Made by a program: the position numbers and the translations under genes. Of a stretch of DNA of 64,000 nucleotides, positions 1 to 9,021 are shown one piece after another; position 1 is the stretch's first letter, and every line of letters begins with the position of its first letter. Under the pieces are notes generated by a model. That model was given only the letters and a program-made list of their open reading frames with translations. It had not been told where the DNA came from and did no database searches. This DNA comes from CAWVSB01 sp046710535 (lineage in GTDB: Bacteria; Pseudomonadota; Gammaproteobacteria; Pseudomonadales; CAWVSB01), in contig JBKEHH010000002.1 in assembly GCA_046710535.1 (NCBI GenBank), positions 248,001 through 312,000 of the forward strand, read 5' to 3'.

Positions 1-228
1 GGTGAGAAATTTGATCCCCACGGCGAATATACTAAAAAGTATCTGCCAGAACTGTCAGGTTTACCCGATAAGTATTTATATAAGCCTTGGGAGGCGCCGA
101 TAGAAGTGTTAGATCAAGCAGGTGTCACGCTGGGTGAAAACTATCCTATGCCCATGGTTGATCTTAAGCAGAGCCGCCTACAAGCGTTAGAGGCTTTGGC
201 GTTTATGAAAGATCAAACAAGTGCTTAG
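1..228 (+). CDS. phrB: Deoxyribodipyrimidine (CPD) photolyase, C-terminal end
   Basis: This is the last 75 codons of a class I cyclobutane pyrimidine dimer photolyase, the FAD-dependent enzyme that uses blue light to split UV dimers in DNA. The visible part reads GEKFDPHGEY, then YLPEL, then KPWEAP, which matches the end of the helical FAD-binding domain, followed by the usual proline-containing tail (YPMPMVD) and a final helix. The start, the antenna-chromophore domain and most FAD contacts lie outside the window. The TAG stop overlaps the stop of the convergent small gene by 4 bases. A cryptochrome of the same superfamily is the main alternative. Confidence 0.85.
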   Translation, partial: GEKFDPHGEYTKKYLPELSGLPDKYLYKPWEAPIEVLDQAGVTLGENYPMPMVDLKQSRLQALEALAFMKDQTSA

Positions 229-401
229 GCTTCTTTTGCAGCCAGCTGGTCGAGTTGCAACTTGACGGTTTCTGCCTCTGTTGTTAGTTCTGAGTATTTT
301 CGAATGTTGCCGTTGCGTTGAAAATGTAAAGCTTGCTCTAGCTTTTGCGAATAGATTTTTTGCAATCGTTTCTTCTCGTTTGGTTTGAATAGTGAAAACA
401 T
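225..401 (-). CDS. Small DUF6435-like cytosolic protein
   Basis: This encodes a 58-residue basic, helical protein beginning MFSLFKP, with a central stretch LQKIYSQKLEQALHFQRNG and a repeated-helix look (SELTTEAETVKLQLDQL). This resembles the small DUF6435 (Lacal_2735-like) proteins of gammaproteobacteria, whose function is not known. The open frame extends 15 codons further upstream, but the ATG at 401 is preceded at good spacing by a GGAG-type ribosome site (CCGGAG), so I chose that start. It is convergent with the photolyase gene and their stops overlap. The family assignment rests on overall pattern only. Confidence 0.65.
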   Translation of the reverse strand: MFSLFKPNEKKRLQKIYSQKLEQALHFQRNGNIRKYSELTTEAETVKLQLDQLAAKEA

Positions 402-564
402 AATGATTTTGCTCCGGCAGGATGACTTTGTGTACAGTATAGTCAATTACGCAGTGATCAGTATTTAAGATTTGTTCTGTGACAAAAAAAACTAGTCGTC
501 GTATGTTTGATATTACATAGGATAGAATTAGTCAAAATAAAAAGTGTCATAAAAGGATTGGATA

Positions 565-921
565 ATGGAATTTAGTATTACTTTTATAGAAGTATTTTTA
601 CTCGGGATGTATTTTGCAATGCCACTATTGGCTTTGTTTCTGGTTGTTATTTCGCTACTAGGCTTATGGGTAGGGAGAAGAGAAGGCTGGAGTCGTTCTG
701 ATGGTTTGTACTATGCCTTTATAACGGCCACCACCGTCGGTTACGGCGATCGGGTGCCAGTATCTCGATTTAGCAAATTACTAGCGGTAAAAATCGCGTT
801 TATGGGATTAATGTTCACCGGTATTTTTGTTTCAATCGCCGTTAATGCCGCTGGAGTAGCATTTAAAGAGACCAATAGTGTTGATTCTATGAAGGCTGAG
901 TTTCGACAGATGTTGGAATAA
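565..921 (+). CDS. Two-TM potassium channel family protein
   Basis: This encodes a small ion channel subunit of 118 residues. It has a first transmembrane helix (about residues 10-36), a short re-entrant pore helix, the canonical selectivity filter TVGYGD at residues 57-62, and a second transmembrane helix (about 75-98). The C-terminal tail is short and carries no RCK or cyclic-nucleotide domain. Such Kch-like subunits form tetramers in the inner membrane and conduct K+. The ATG follows an AAGGA ribosome site. The gene is flanked by unrelated genes and is probably monocistronic. Confidence 0.88.
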   Translation: MEFSITFIEVFLLGMYFAMPLLALFLVVISLLGLWVGRREGWSRSDGLYYAFITATTVGYGDRVPVSRFSKLLAVKIAFMGLMFTGIFVSIAVNAAGVAFKETNSVDSMKAEFRQMLE

Positions 922-930
922 TAAACAGCT

Positions 931-1962
931 TTATACGGTTTTTGGTAGGTCGAGTTCTTCTTTTGGCCACATCTGTGCGGTTATCCTAAAGGCAAAAATA
1001 ATATAGGTTGCCGCTAAGCCGATATAGAAAAAGCGCGTGCTAAATTTATCTTGGGCATCATCGCCTGCGCCAGTAAAAATCGGTCCGGTTAGTACCAATA
1101 AAGTGGTTAATGCCATTCCCCAAAGCGGCGCAGATTGTTTGTCGCTATTTACTCTTTGCGCAATAAATAGTGCAAATACACTAATCAACACCAGATAAAA
1201 ACCATAGTGAGGCGCTGTTTGCATTATGTTGTAAAACACAATAGTAATCGCCCCGCCAAGAGCATTACCCAGTAGTAAACCAATGCCTGCTTTTTTACCT
1301 TGTTCTAGTGCTGGGTTAAGTGACAACATGGCGATAAATATTATGGTTAATGCCGCATGGATAAGATTAAAGGTTAAAAAGAAAATTACCGCTGGAACTA
1401 CTATTAATGTGCTAATACCTGCAATACGACGTGAATGTTCTGCGCTTTTTATCGCCGGCAGTGGTTGCGGAGAGGTATCAATTTGATTGCTTTGATGCGG
1501 AAAAACTAAGTGGCTGATATAGCTAAAAATTACCGACATCACCGCCGTATATAAAAAACTAAGCGCAAACACAGAGGCCAAACTAGGGTTGAATTGAGAC
1601 ATCATTGGAATGACGGTCATTCCGACTATTAGCATAATGCCGCCCACGTTTGGCAATGCGCCGGTGTTGCTGAAGTAGTAAATCCAATAGAAAATAACAG
1701 TGAGTAACAGACAAGACATAACAGGTTGATTGATAAATAGACTGCTAAATATCACGCCAGAAAATAAACCGATAATAATAATTAACAGCAATGCTGCAGC
1801 TTTTTTGGGCGGCGTGGCAATATCACCGGCGGCCATTAGATTAACCACTAACATCGGTGCCATATAAGACAGCGGCCATGAAAAACCAATAGCGATTGCA
1901 GAGGAGAGTACCACCCCAAAAGCAAGGCGGAAGATTCGGCGTTGGTCGTTGTCTAGTCGCAA
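931..1962 (-). CDS. DUF2955 multi-pass inner-membrane protein
   Basis: This is a 343-residue polytopic membrane protein with about ten hydrophobic segments in two similar halves. An N-terminal segment around WPLSYMAPMLVVNLM is typical of DUF2955, a family related to the FUSC/aromatic-acid efflux permeases. It is the third gene of a minus-strand operon after an AI-2E-type permease and an HlyD adaptor; DUF2955 proteins are usually found next to such an adaptor, so a role as the membrane pump of a two-component exporter is likely. The start is TTG at 1962, since an in-frame stop lies two codons upstream and no suitable ATG follows. The substrate is not known. Confidence 0.75.
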   Translation of the reverse strand: MRLDNDQRRIFRLAFGVVLSSAIAIGFSWPLSYMAPMLVVNLMAAGDIATPPKKAAALLLIIIIGLFSGVIFSSLFINQPVMSCLLLTVIFYWIYYFSNTGALPNVGGIMLIVGMTVIPMMSQFNPSLASVFALSFLYTAVMSVIFSYISHLVFPHQSNQIDTSPQPLPAIKSAEHSRRIAGISTLIVVPAVIFFLTFNLIHAALTIIFIAMLSLNPALEQGKKAGIGLLLGNALGGAITIVFYNIMQTAPHYGFYLVLISVFALFIAQRVNSDKQSAPLWGMALTTLLVLTGPIFTGAGDDAQDKFSTRFFYIGLAATYIIFAFRITAQMWPKEELDLPKTV

Positions 1963-1982
1963 CTGTTAACTACTCTGATTCA

Positions 1983-3119
1983 TTAGAATAAGTAAGACAA
2001 GTAGCTCATAAAACGAATTTGCAGCCAAGCAATAGAGTTTAAGAAAAAGTTGCTGCTGGTATAGATAACAACATCTGCTTGGCCGCCTTCAAGTCGATAA
2101 CCCATAGAGCTGTCGTCATCAAAAGTGATTATGACCGGGAAGCGTTGTGACTCTCGCAGCCAGCCTTCTTTAACCGAAATAGTTGGCAGAGTATTAGCAT
2201 TTTGGCCGCTTTTATTCCATTTAACCCCAAAGGTGATGCTGGAGACTTTACCTTTAAACACTTTCCCTGGTGCTTTATCTAACGAGATATCTACTTCATC
2301 GCCAGCTTTAATATTGCCGAGGCTGTTTTCACGAATATAGCTTTCTAGCCATACTAAGCGCGTATCCATAAAGGTCATCAATGGTTGGCCTGCCGTTGCA
2401 TATTGGCCTTCAGCAAAAGTGGCATTAACGACTGCACCGGTCGATGGCGCACGAACTTCGGTACGCGCCAAGTTAAGGCTAGCTTGACGCAGTTTTACGT
2501 AAGCTTGACGAACTCTCGGATTGTTTGCGCCTTCTTCACCTAAGCGTGTTTTTGCTTTACTTAGGTCTGCTTCAGCGCGAGCAACATCAGCGCGAGCTTT
2601 ATCTACTTCAGAGGCTACACGTGCTTGCTCAGATTTTGAAATGACGCCTTTATCAGCCAGCATATCGTAACGCCGTGCTTCAGTTAGCGCGTATTCAAGA
2701 TAGGTTTCATCTTGGGTTAACTTGGCTTCTGCGCTAATAATGTCGTCGCCACTAGCACCAATATTCTGTGTTGCCTGCTCGTAGCCAGCTTCTGCCTGCT
2801 CTAAGGCTAATAGAAAATCAGTTTGGTCGATTTTGAATAATAAATCGCCAGCATTAACACGCTGATTAAAATCAACGTCGATTTCAACCACCTTGCCGGA
2901 AACTTGTGGTACCAGTGGTACCACATGAGTGCGCATACGCGTATGTTCAGAGTAGGGTGTTAGCCGGTCGGCGAATAAATGCCAAGTCCAAATGACTATA
3001 CTGAGAATTAGTAAGCGCTTGGTCCAAATGCTCGCCGCTGTCGGCGAATTATCAGCGGACACTTGTACTGCTGCCCCAGTCGTACCATCTGCTGTGTTGG
3101 TATTTTCTTCTGTGCTCAT
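1983..3119 (-). CDS. HlyD/EmrA-family periplasmic adaptor
   Basis: This is a membrane-fusion (adaptor) protein of 378 residues. A single transmembrane helix (about residues 34-50) follows a Ser/Thr/Asn-rich cytoplasmic tail. After it come a biotinyl-lipoyl half-motif (VVPLVPQVSGKVVEI), a long helical hairpin (about 105-215), the second lipoyl half (VRAPSTGAVVNATFAEGQ) and a beta-barrel domain. This order is typical of EmrA/HlyD proteins that link an inner-membrane pump to an outer-membrane channel. It sits 20 bp before the DUF2955 gene, its probable pump partner. No TolC gene is adjacent. Confidence 0.85.
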   Translation of the reverse strand: MSTEENTNTADGTTGAAVQVSADNSPTAASIWTKRLLILSIVIWTWHLFADRLTPYSEHTRMRTHVVPLVPQVSGKVVEIDVDFNQRVNAGDLLFKIDQTDFLLALEQAEAGYEQATQNIGASGDDIISAEAKLTQDETYLEYALTEARRYDMLADKGVISKSEQARVASEVDKARADVARAEADLSKAKTRLGEEGANNPRVRQAYVKLRQASLNLARTEVRAPSTGAVVNATFAEGQYATAGQPLMTFMDTRLVWLESYIRENSLGNIKAGDEVDISLDKAPGKVFKGKVSSITFGVKWNKSGQNANTLPTISVKEGWLRESQRFPVIITFDDDSSMGYRLEGGQADVVIYTSSNFFLNSIAWLQIRFMSYLSYLF

Positions 3120-3180
3120 ACTCTGGTCTCCATGAGTAGCAATGTTGTTATTTTCAGCATGGATGTTGTTAGGTCTACTG

Positions 3181-4275
3181 CTATTTATTCAACGCCCATT
3201 TTTGCGTTAGTTGGTACATCATGCCTAAGGTTACTGCACCAATAAATAAACCTAATATTCCAGACATCAACATTCCACCAATGGCGCCGACTAAAATAAC
3301 AATCATCGGAATGTCGAGACCGCGACCAAGTAGCATTGGTTTTAATATGGCATCGCTAAAGCTCACAATAAAGCACCAGACCAAAAATACTGATGCTACA
3401 GCACTAGATTCAACTGAAAACATATAAGCGGCCACTGGCCCTAATACTAAAATGGGTGGTAATTGAGCTACGGCAGCAATAAGTACTAATAGCACCCAAA
3501 GGCCTGCTAAGGGCGCGCCGACAGCTAGTAGCCCTAGTGCAGCCATGGTCGCTTGAATAACCGCCACGCCGATAACCCCTTGAGCAACGCTTTGGATAGT
3601 TAGCCCTGATAGGGTGACGTATTCTGTCCCGCCGTTACCAAATAGTCTTTCAGCAATATGGTTACAGCCTCTTATTAGCACGCCGCTATTAACCCAGAAT
3701 ATGGCGGCGATAATAATCGAAAACACTGATTGGAGGATGCTACCGACAGTACTTGCTAAGGTGCCGCCAATCCATGCTGCAGCTTGCTTAACGGTGTCTT
3801 GATACTGTCCCAATGTGCCCGCTAGGTCAGTGTCGGCCGAATCCCAAAAAATTGCTAATGGCTTGCCAACGAAAGGCAGTGTTCTTACTCTTTCTGACAA
3901 AGTAGGCATCTCATAGGTGCCAGCTCGCAACTCACTGATAGGCTCATGTAAGCTATCTATAGAGTTACTACCTAACATAAATGAAGGTACTACCAGTGTA
4001 GCGACCATTGAGCCGGCTAGTAGAAATGCGGCTAGACTACTTTTACCGCCTATTATAGTGGTTAGCTTGGCATGCACAGGACTTAAGGCGACGGCAATAA
4101 TTAAGCCCCACAGTACAGGGATTAAAAATGGCTGTACTATTTTAAAACACCAAATGGCTAACAAAATAATCAGCACAAACTGAATCAGCGCATCCATACT
4201 TAGTAACGTTGGCTTTTTCTCAGTTGTTGCCGCTTCAATAGGTTTTTCTGTTACGGTAGTTGACGATTCTGTCAT
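3181..4275 (-). CDS. AI-2E family transporter (PerM/YdiK-like)
   Basis: This is an inner-membrane protein of 364 residues in the AI-2 exporter (formerly PerM/UPF0118) family. Two N-terminal transmembrane segments are followed by a soluble stretch (about 110-190) and then a run of hydrophobic helices. The conserved end is LLGRGLDIPMIVILVG and GLFIGAVTLGMMYQLTQKW. Members export autoinducer-2 or act as small-solute or Na+/H+ carriers; the substrate here cannot be told. It is the first gene of the operon with the HlyD adaptor and DUF2955. An acidic/Thr-rich cytoplasmic N-terminus of about 25 residues precedes the first helix. Confidence 0.83.
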   Translation of the reverse strand: MTESSTTVTEKPIEAATTEKKPTLLSMDALIQFVLIILLAIWCFKIVQPFLIPVLWGLIIAVALSPVHAKLTTIIGGKSSLAAFLLAGSMVATLVVPSFMLGSNSIDSLHEPISELRAGTYEMPTLSERVRTLPFVGKPLAIFWDSADTDLAGTLGQYQDTVKQAAAWIGGTLASTVGSILQSVFSIIIAAIFWVNSGVLIRGCNHIAERLFGNGGTEYVTLSGLTIQSVAQGVIGVAVIQATMAALGLLAVGAPLAGLWVLLVLIAAVAQLPPILVLGPVAAYMFSVESSAVASVFLVWCFIVSFSDAILKPMLLGRGLDIPMIVILVGAIGGMLMSGILGLFIGAVTLGMMYQLTQKWALNK

Positions 4276-4495
4276 TGGGTTATCCTTATTAGAGTTACTG
4301 TGTTTTTATTAGAAGATAATAGGCATAGTGTTAGGCTTTTGGATTTTGATTGCAAATAGAAGTAAGAGGTAATTAGCCAAATAACTTACCTATCTGGGCT
4401 GACTGCTGCCGAGGCATCAAATACTTGCTGTTGGATCTATTTTGGTGCTGGTCACGTATTGAACTCATATAAATGCTAACCCAAGGGAGGCCTGT

Positions 4496-5206
4496 GTGTT
4501 AACAGGAATAGTCGTGATTTTTGGTGCCGGTGGAATCGGGCGGGCCTTGGCCCGCAATTGCTATCAACGGGATGAAGTAATCCAAGTGATATTGGTAGGG
4601 CGAAGACAAGTACCTAACAGTAACCACCCCAAGCTAAGTTGCCTGCAACTTGATGTCTTTGATGAAAATGGCTTGCAGGCCATGTTGGCAGAAACTAAGC
4701 CCAATGTTGTTGTTAGTACTATCGGCTTGCTACATAGCGATAGTGGCTCGCCAGAGAAGCGCATCGCCGATTTTTCTCTCGACTGGTTTATTCAATCTCA
4801 AACCAGCAATGCGGCTGCGGCGTTAATTATTGGTAAAGCTATTAACGCCACTACTAAACGAGTCGACCAAATTTTGTTTGTAGCCTTGTCGGCCAGAGTA
4901 GGTTCTATTAGCGATAATAGTGCCGGTGGCTGGTATTCTTACCGAAGCTCAAAAGCGGCGTTAAATATGGCGATTAAAACCCTCTCCTTAGAATGGGCTA
5001 ATAGTCGTCCCAAGCATTGTGTATTATTGCTGCACCCTGGCACTGTAGCGACAAATTTATCGTCGCCCTTTAGCGGAAGAGTAAAACCAGAGAAATTATT
5101 TTCTCCTGAACTAGCTGCAGAGCAGCTTGCTGCTGTGTTAGATACGGCCAGTGTTGTCGATTCAGGCAAGTTTTTGGCATGGGATGGAACGACAATCGAG
5201 TGGTAG
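4496..5206 (+). CDS. SDR-family oxidoreductase (C-factor-like)
   Basis: This is a short-chain dehydrogenase/reductase of 236 residues with an N-terminal Rossmann motif (FGAGGIGRAL, about residues 8-17) and an active-site YxxxK (YRSSK, about 148-152). The C-terminal HPGTVATNLS segment is typical of the CsgA/C-factor-like SDR group. It starts with GTG at 4496, just after a strong GGGAGG ribosome site. The next gene, a flavin reductase, starts six bases after its stop, so the two are co-transcribed. The substrate is unknown. Confidence 0.82.
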   Translation: MLTGIVVIFGAGGIGRALARNCYQRDEVIQVILVGRRQVPNSNHPKLSCLQLDVFDENGLQAMLAETKPNVVVSTIGLLHSDSGSPEKRIADFSLDWFIQSQTSNAAAALIIGKAINATTKRVDQILFVALSARVGSISDNSAGGWYSYRSSKAALNMAIKTLSLEWANSRPKHCVLLLHPGTVATNLSSPFSGRVKPEKLFSPELAAEQLAAVLDTASVVDSGKFLAWDGTTIEW

Positions 5207-5211
5207 GAAAA

Positions 5212-5859
5212 ATGCAGCAACAGTTTAATGCACAAGATATTAGTAGTATGGATGCGCCCTATCGAGCGTTGTTTATCAATTCCCTCGGTGGTTTTAAGTC
5301 AGCCAACTTGGTTGGTACTAAAGATCAAGACTCCGGATCTAATGTGGCCATAATGAGTTCAGCTGTGCACATTGGTGCCAATCCGCCATTACTGGCAATT
5401 GTTATTCGCCCCGACGGAGGACATAGGCATACGCTAAAAAATATACTGCAATATCAATGCTTTACACTTAACCATATTAATGAAGAAATTTTATTTTCAG
5501 CCCATCAAACAGCGGCTCGCTATGATAATAATGTCAGTGAGTTTGATTCGGTGGGCTTAACCAAATTATGGCAAGATGGCTTTAATGCACCTTTTGTTGC
5601 AGAGTCCTCTATTCAAATGGGTTTAGAATTTAGGCAGCACATACCGTTAGATATTAATGGTACTCATTTTGTTATTGGCGAAATCGTTAATGTGTCAGTG
5701 CCTAAGGCCGCTATTCAAACGGACGGAGCGGTGATGATAGAGCAGGCAAATAGCGTGGCCTTGGCCGGGCTAGACTCCTATCATAGTACTCAGTTGTTAG
5801 GCCGAATGGCTTATCCAAAGTCTGATATAGAACCTGATTGGTTAAAAAATAAAATTTAG
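5212..5859 (+). CDS. Flavin reductase-like FMN-binding split-barrel protein
   Basis: This is a 215-residue protein of the flavin reductase/FMN-binding split-barrel family. It shows the N-terminal FINSLGGFKSANLVGT strand-turn segment, then PPLLAIVIRP, the region that binds FMN, and FTLNHI. Relatives reduce free flavin or bind FMN for partner oxygenases. The frame is open further upstream, but the ATG at 5212 has a TAGGAAA ribosome site overlapping the stop of the SDR gene, so I prefer that start. Co-transcription with the SDR is likely. No partner monooxygenase is nearby. Confidence 0.8.
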   Translation: MQQQFNAQDISSMDAPYRALFINSLGGFKSANLVGTKDQDSGSNVAIMSSAVHIGANPPLLAIVIRPDGGHRHTLKNILQYQCFTLNHINEEILFSAHQTAARYDNNVSEFDSVGLTKLWQDGFNAPFVAESSIQMGLEFRQHIPLDINGTHFVIGEIVNVSVPKAAIQTDGAVMIEQANSVALAGLDSYHSTQLLGRMAYPKSDIEPDWLKNKI

Positions 5860-5908
5860 CAACTCACTAGTAGAAAAATAACAATATAAAAAGATTAAGG
5901 TGAATGTG

Positions 5909-7249
5909 ATGGATGACGAAAAACTTAAAGATTTTGTCGATGGCCTTGCTGCGCGCAACCCCGGCCAAGATGAATTTATTCAGGCAGTACATGAAGTTGC
6001 CAAAGATATATTGCCGTTTATTGAAGACAAACCAAAATACCAAGCCGCACAAATTCTGCGACGCATAGCTGAGCCTGACCGAGTTGTGTCGTTCAGAGTG
6101 TGCTGGGAAGACGATAATAATAATATTCGTGTTCAGCGTGGCTGGCGGGTGCAAAACAATAACTCAATTGGGCCCTATAAAGGCGGTATTCGGTTTCATG
6201 CCTCGGTGACAGAAAGCATCTTAAAATTTCTCGCCTTTGAGCAGACCTTTAAAAACGCTTTAACGGGTTTGCCGATGGGAGGAGCCAAAGGTGGAGCGAA
6301 TTTTAATCCCAAAGGTAAATCTGATAACGAAATCATGCGTTTTTGTCAGTCTTATATGACGGAGCTATATCGTCATATTGGTCCTGATGTTGATGTGCCC
6401 GCCGGTGATATTGGTGTCGGTGCGCGTGAAATTGGTTATATGTTTGGTCAATACAAGCGCATTACTAATCGCTGGGAAGGCGTCTTGACAGGTAAGGGCA
6501 TGGAGTATGGGGGTAGTTTGTTACGGCCAGAAGCGACCGGCTATGGCGCAGTCTATTTCTTGTCTAATATGTTGGCGCATAAAGGTGACCAAATTGATTT
6601 AAAATCGGTGGTTATCTCCGGCTCTGGTAACGTAGCGCTGCATGCAGCAGAAAAAATTATTCGCCTTGGCGGAAAGGTTTTAACTTTGTCTGATAGCGGT
6701 GGTTTTATTCATGACCCAGACGGTATCGATGAAGCCAAACTTACTTGGCTAAAGCAGTTAAAGTTACTACAGCGTAAGCGCATCAGTGATTATGCAGATA
6801 AATACAGCAGTGCAACTTTTTATGCCGATGAAAAGCCTTGGGGTATTGCATGTGATATTGCTATGCCCTGCGCCACGCAGAACGAACTTGATGAAAGTGA
6901 TGCTAAAACATTAGTTGTTAATGGCGTAATGGCTGTTGTTGAAGGAGCCAATATGCCGACTAGCAATGAAGGTGTTGATACGTTTTTGAATGCCAAGGTT
7001 CTGTTTGGCCCAGGCAAAGCAGCTAATGCCGGTGGTGTAGCAGTGTCAGGTTTAGAGATTAGTCAAAATGCTAGTAAGGTGTCATGGAATGCTGAAAAGT
7101 TAGATGGTTTACTTGTAGATATAATGCAGAGTATTCATCATAAGTGCGCAAGCCATGGGGCTACTAAAAACGACGACTATATCAAAGGTGCCAATATTGC
7201 TGCCTTTGAAAAAGTTGCAGGGGCAATGCTGGCCTACGGAGTGGTCTAG
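5909..7249 (+). CDS. gdhA: NADP-specific glutamate dehydrogenase
   Basis: This enzyme makes glutamate from 2-oxoglutarate and ammonia, or the reverse. The 446-residue length fits the hexameric NADP type. Visible hallmarks are the glutamate-binding GPYKGGIRFH and the catalytic-lysine segment LPMGGAKGGANFNPKGK (about residues 110-126). DVPAGDIGVGAREIGYMFG and the Rossmann segment VVISGSGNVALHAAEK follow. I placed the start at the ATG at 5909, with AAGG about nine bases upstream, rather than the GTG at 5900 which overlaps that ribosome site. It is convergent with the glucosylglycerate operon. Confidence 0.95.
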   Translation: MDDEKLKDFVDGLAARNPGQDEFIQAVHEVAKDILPFIEDKPKYQAAQILRRIAEPDRVVSFRVCWEDDNNNIRVQRGWRVQNNNSIGPYKGGIRFHASVTESILKFLAFEQTFKNALTGLPMGGAKGGANFNPKGKSDNEIMRFCQSYMTELYRHIGPDVDVPAGDIGVGAREIGYMFGQYKRITNRWEGVLTGKGMEYGGSLLRPEATGYGAVYFLSNMLAHKGDQIDLKSVVISGSGNVALHAAEKIIRLGGKVLTLSDSGGFIHDPDGIDEAKLTWLKQLKLLQRKRISDYADKYSSATFYADEKPWGIACDIAMPCATQNELDESDAKTLVVNGVMAVVEGANMPTSNEGVDTFLNAKVLFGPGKAANAGGVAVSGLEISQNASKVSWNAEKLDGLLVDIMQSIHHKCASHGATKNDDYIKGANIAAFEKVAGAMLAYGVV

Positions 7250-7260
7250 CATCTACCCAG

Positions 7261-9021
7261 TTAATCTCGAATATTACTAATCCATACAGTTTGATAGGGC
7301 GACAGAGTCAGGTGTGGCAATTCACCGCTGCACTGCTCATCTGCTATCAAGTCAATCCAGTTTTGATTATCGATAAGATTGATTGAGCTTAATGATAGTT
7401 CTTGTTCTTTATCTGAAATGTTACTGATGCAGAAAATACTTTGCTGTCGGTTAATACTTTGCCGCCAATAGCCAAATAGCTGGTCGCCTAAATGCAAAGT
7501 AAACTGCGTAGCATTAGGATGGAACGCCGCTTGTTTCCGACGGACCGCCAGTAAGTTTTTTAACCGACTAAAAACCTGATAGTGGCTGCTAGCTGGGTCA
7601 TTAAGTAAGGATTCTAATTCGTCAACATCCCATTGGCGACGGTTGATCGAACGACTACTGCTGGTATTCTCCATTCGTTGTAAGTCATTGTGGGTGCCAA
7701 ACAAACTGTGAATATAAATCCCTGGAATTCCCTCTAACCCTAGCATAATAGCGTGAGCACAAACGAAGCGCTGGATGGCATATTGATCAGGACCTTTGAC
7801 GGTGCCTTGCAGGGCATCGAATAATGAGATGTTCATTTCATAGGGCCGCTGCTGACCATCAGCTAGGTTGCGCCATGATATTTTTCCACCAAAACTTTGA
7901 ATGGTGTCAGTTAGCTGGACAAGTTCTTCGTCATCCAATAAACCTTCTACCGGTCTTAGGCCTATTCCGTCATGAGACGCGATAAAATTAAAATAGGTTG
8001 TACCTTGCTGTGCTGGCGGCATGCTCATCATCCATTGTTTTAAATGGAAACTCTTTCCAGTGAGTAAGGCGTGAACCAGCAGCGGCGGCAGTGAAAAGTT
8101 ATAAACGCAATGAGCTTCGTTGCCATTACCAAAATATGACAAATTTTCACGATTAGGAATATTGGTTTCAGTAATAATTACAGCGTCTGCTCTAGCATGT
8201 TCTATTAGGGTCCTAAATAGCCTTACCATTTCATGCGTTTCTGGCAAATTAATACAGTCGCTACCAATCTTCTTCCATAAGAAGGCAATGGCGTCCAATC
8301 GAAAGATAGAAATGCCGCTGTCCAAATACTGTCTAATAATAGAAATAAATTGTTCTAATACTTCGATATTTTGAAAATTGAGATCGACTTGATCATGACT
8401 AAAAGTACACCACACATATTTAATCCCATCCAAGGTTTCGACTTCTCGTAGCAAATCATTGATGCGGGGGCGAACAACCGCTGACAAATCATCGGTCGGT
8501 TGGGCGGTAACAAAATAGTCGGCGCCGGGGTTTTCACCTTTTATAAAATTATCAAACCAGTGGCAGCGCGCAGAGCAGTGATTCACGACTAAGTCGGCCA
8601 TTAGTCGATAGTCTTCGGCAATTCTCTCAATGTCAGACCAATCCCCTAGTGACTCGTTAACACTGGAATAGTCGATAACCGAAAAACCATCATCAGAGCT
8701 CCAAGGATAGAATGGAAGTATATGCATACTTGAAACGCTATCTTTAACGTAGGTATTAAAAAAGCTGTGCAGAGTATGTAATGGTTTTTCCCCATCGCGC
8801 AGCAAGGTATCGCCATAGGTAATGATAATGCTATCGTCTTGCGTCCATTGATTTTGATAAGGTTCCGGTGCCTTACTTTCACCACCAAGCCTCATTATTG
8901 CCAGCAAGCTAGTAGCCAGCGTGGCGCATTGTTCCTCGGTCAGCAGATCCTTATAGATAAAAGTTAAATGCTGAAAGACACGGTCATGTAATGCAGTTGT
9001 GACATCACTTGCGGGAATCAT
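7261..9021 (-). CDS. GH13_18 sugar phosphorylase, probable glucosylglycerate phosphorylase
   Basis: This is a 586-residue alpha-amylase-fold enzyme of the sucrose phosphorylase subfamily. The GH13 motifs are in order: LVVNHCSAR, IFRLDAIAFLWKK with the nucleophile Asp, VIITETNIPN with the acid/base Glu, and FIASHDGIGLRPVEG with the transition-state Asp. It is the last gene of an operon whose upstream genes encode a GpgS-like glucosyltransferase and a matching phosphatase. That makes reversible phosphorolysis of glucosylglycerate to glucose-1-phosphate and glycerate the best guess, as established for some GH13_18 members. Sucrose or glucosylglycerol phosphorylase are alternatives. It abuts the preceding gene without a gap. 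Confidence 0.78.
   Translation of the reverse strand: MIPASDVTTALHDRVFQHLTFIYKDLLTEEQCATLATSLLAIMRLGGESKAPEPYQNQWTQDDSIIITYGDTLLRDGEKPLHTLHSFFNTYVKDSVSSMHILPFYPWSSDDGFSVIDYSSVNESLGDWSDIERIAEDYRLMADLVVNHCSARCHWFDNFIKGENPGADYFVTAQPTDDLSAVVRPRINDLLREVETLDGIKYVWCTFSHDQVDLNFQNIEVLEQFISIIRQYLDSGISIFRLDAIAFLWKKIGSDCINLPETHEMVRLFRTLIEHARADAVIITETNIPNRENLSYFGNGNEAHCVYNFSLPPLLVHALLTGKSFHLKQWMMSMPPAQQGTTYFNFIASHDGIGLRPVEGLLDDEELVQLTDTIQSFGGKISWRNLADGQQRPYEMNISLFDALQGTVKGPDQYAIQRFVCAHAIMLGLEGIPGIYIHSLFGTHNDLQRMENTSSSRSINRRQWDVDELESLLNDPASSHYQVFSRLKNLLAVRRKQAAFHPNATQFTLHLGDQLFGYWRQSINRQQSIFCISNISDKEQELSLSSINLIDNQNWIDLIADEQCSGELPHLTLSPYQTVWISNIRD

Noticed and set aside
5867..6154. 95-codon minus-strand open frame opposite gdhA
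   Set aside because: It lies fully against the conserved gdhA start and has no supporting features.
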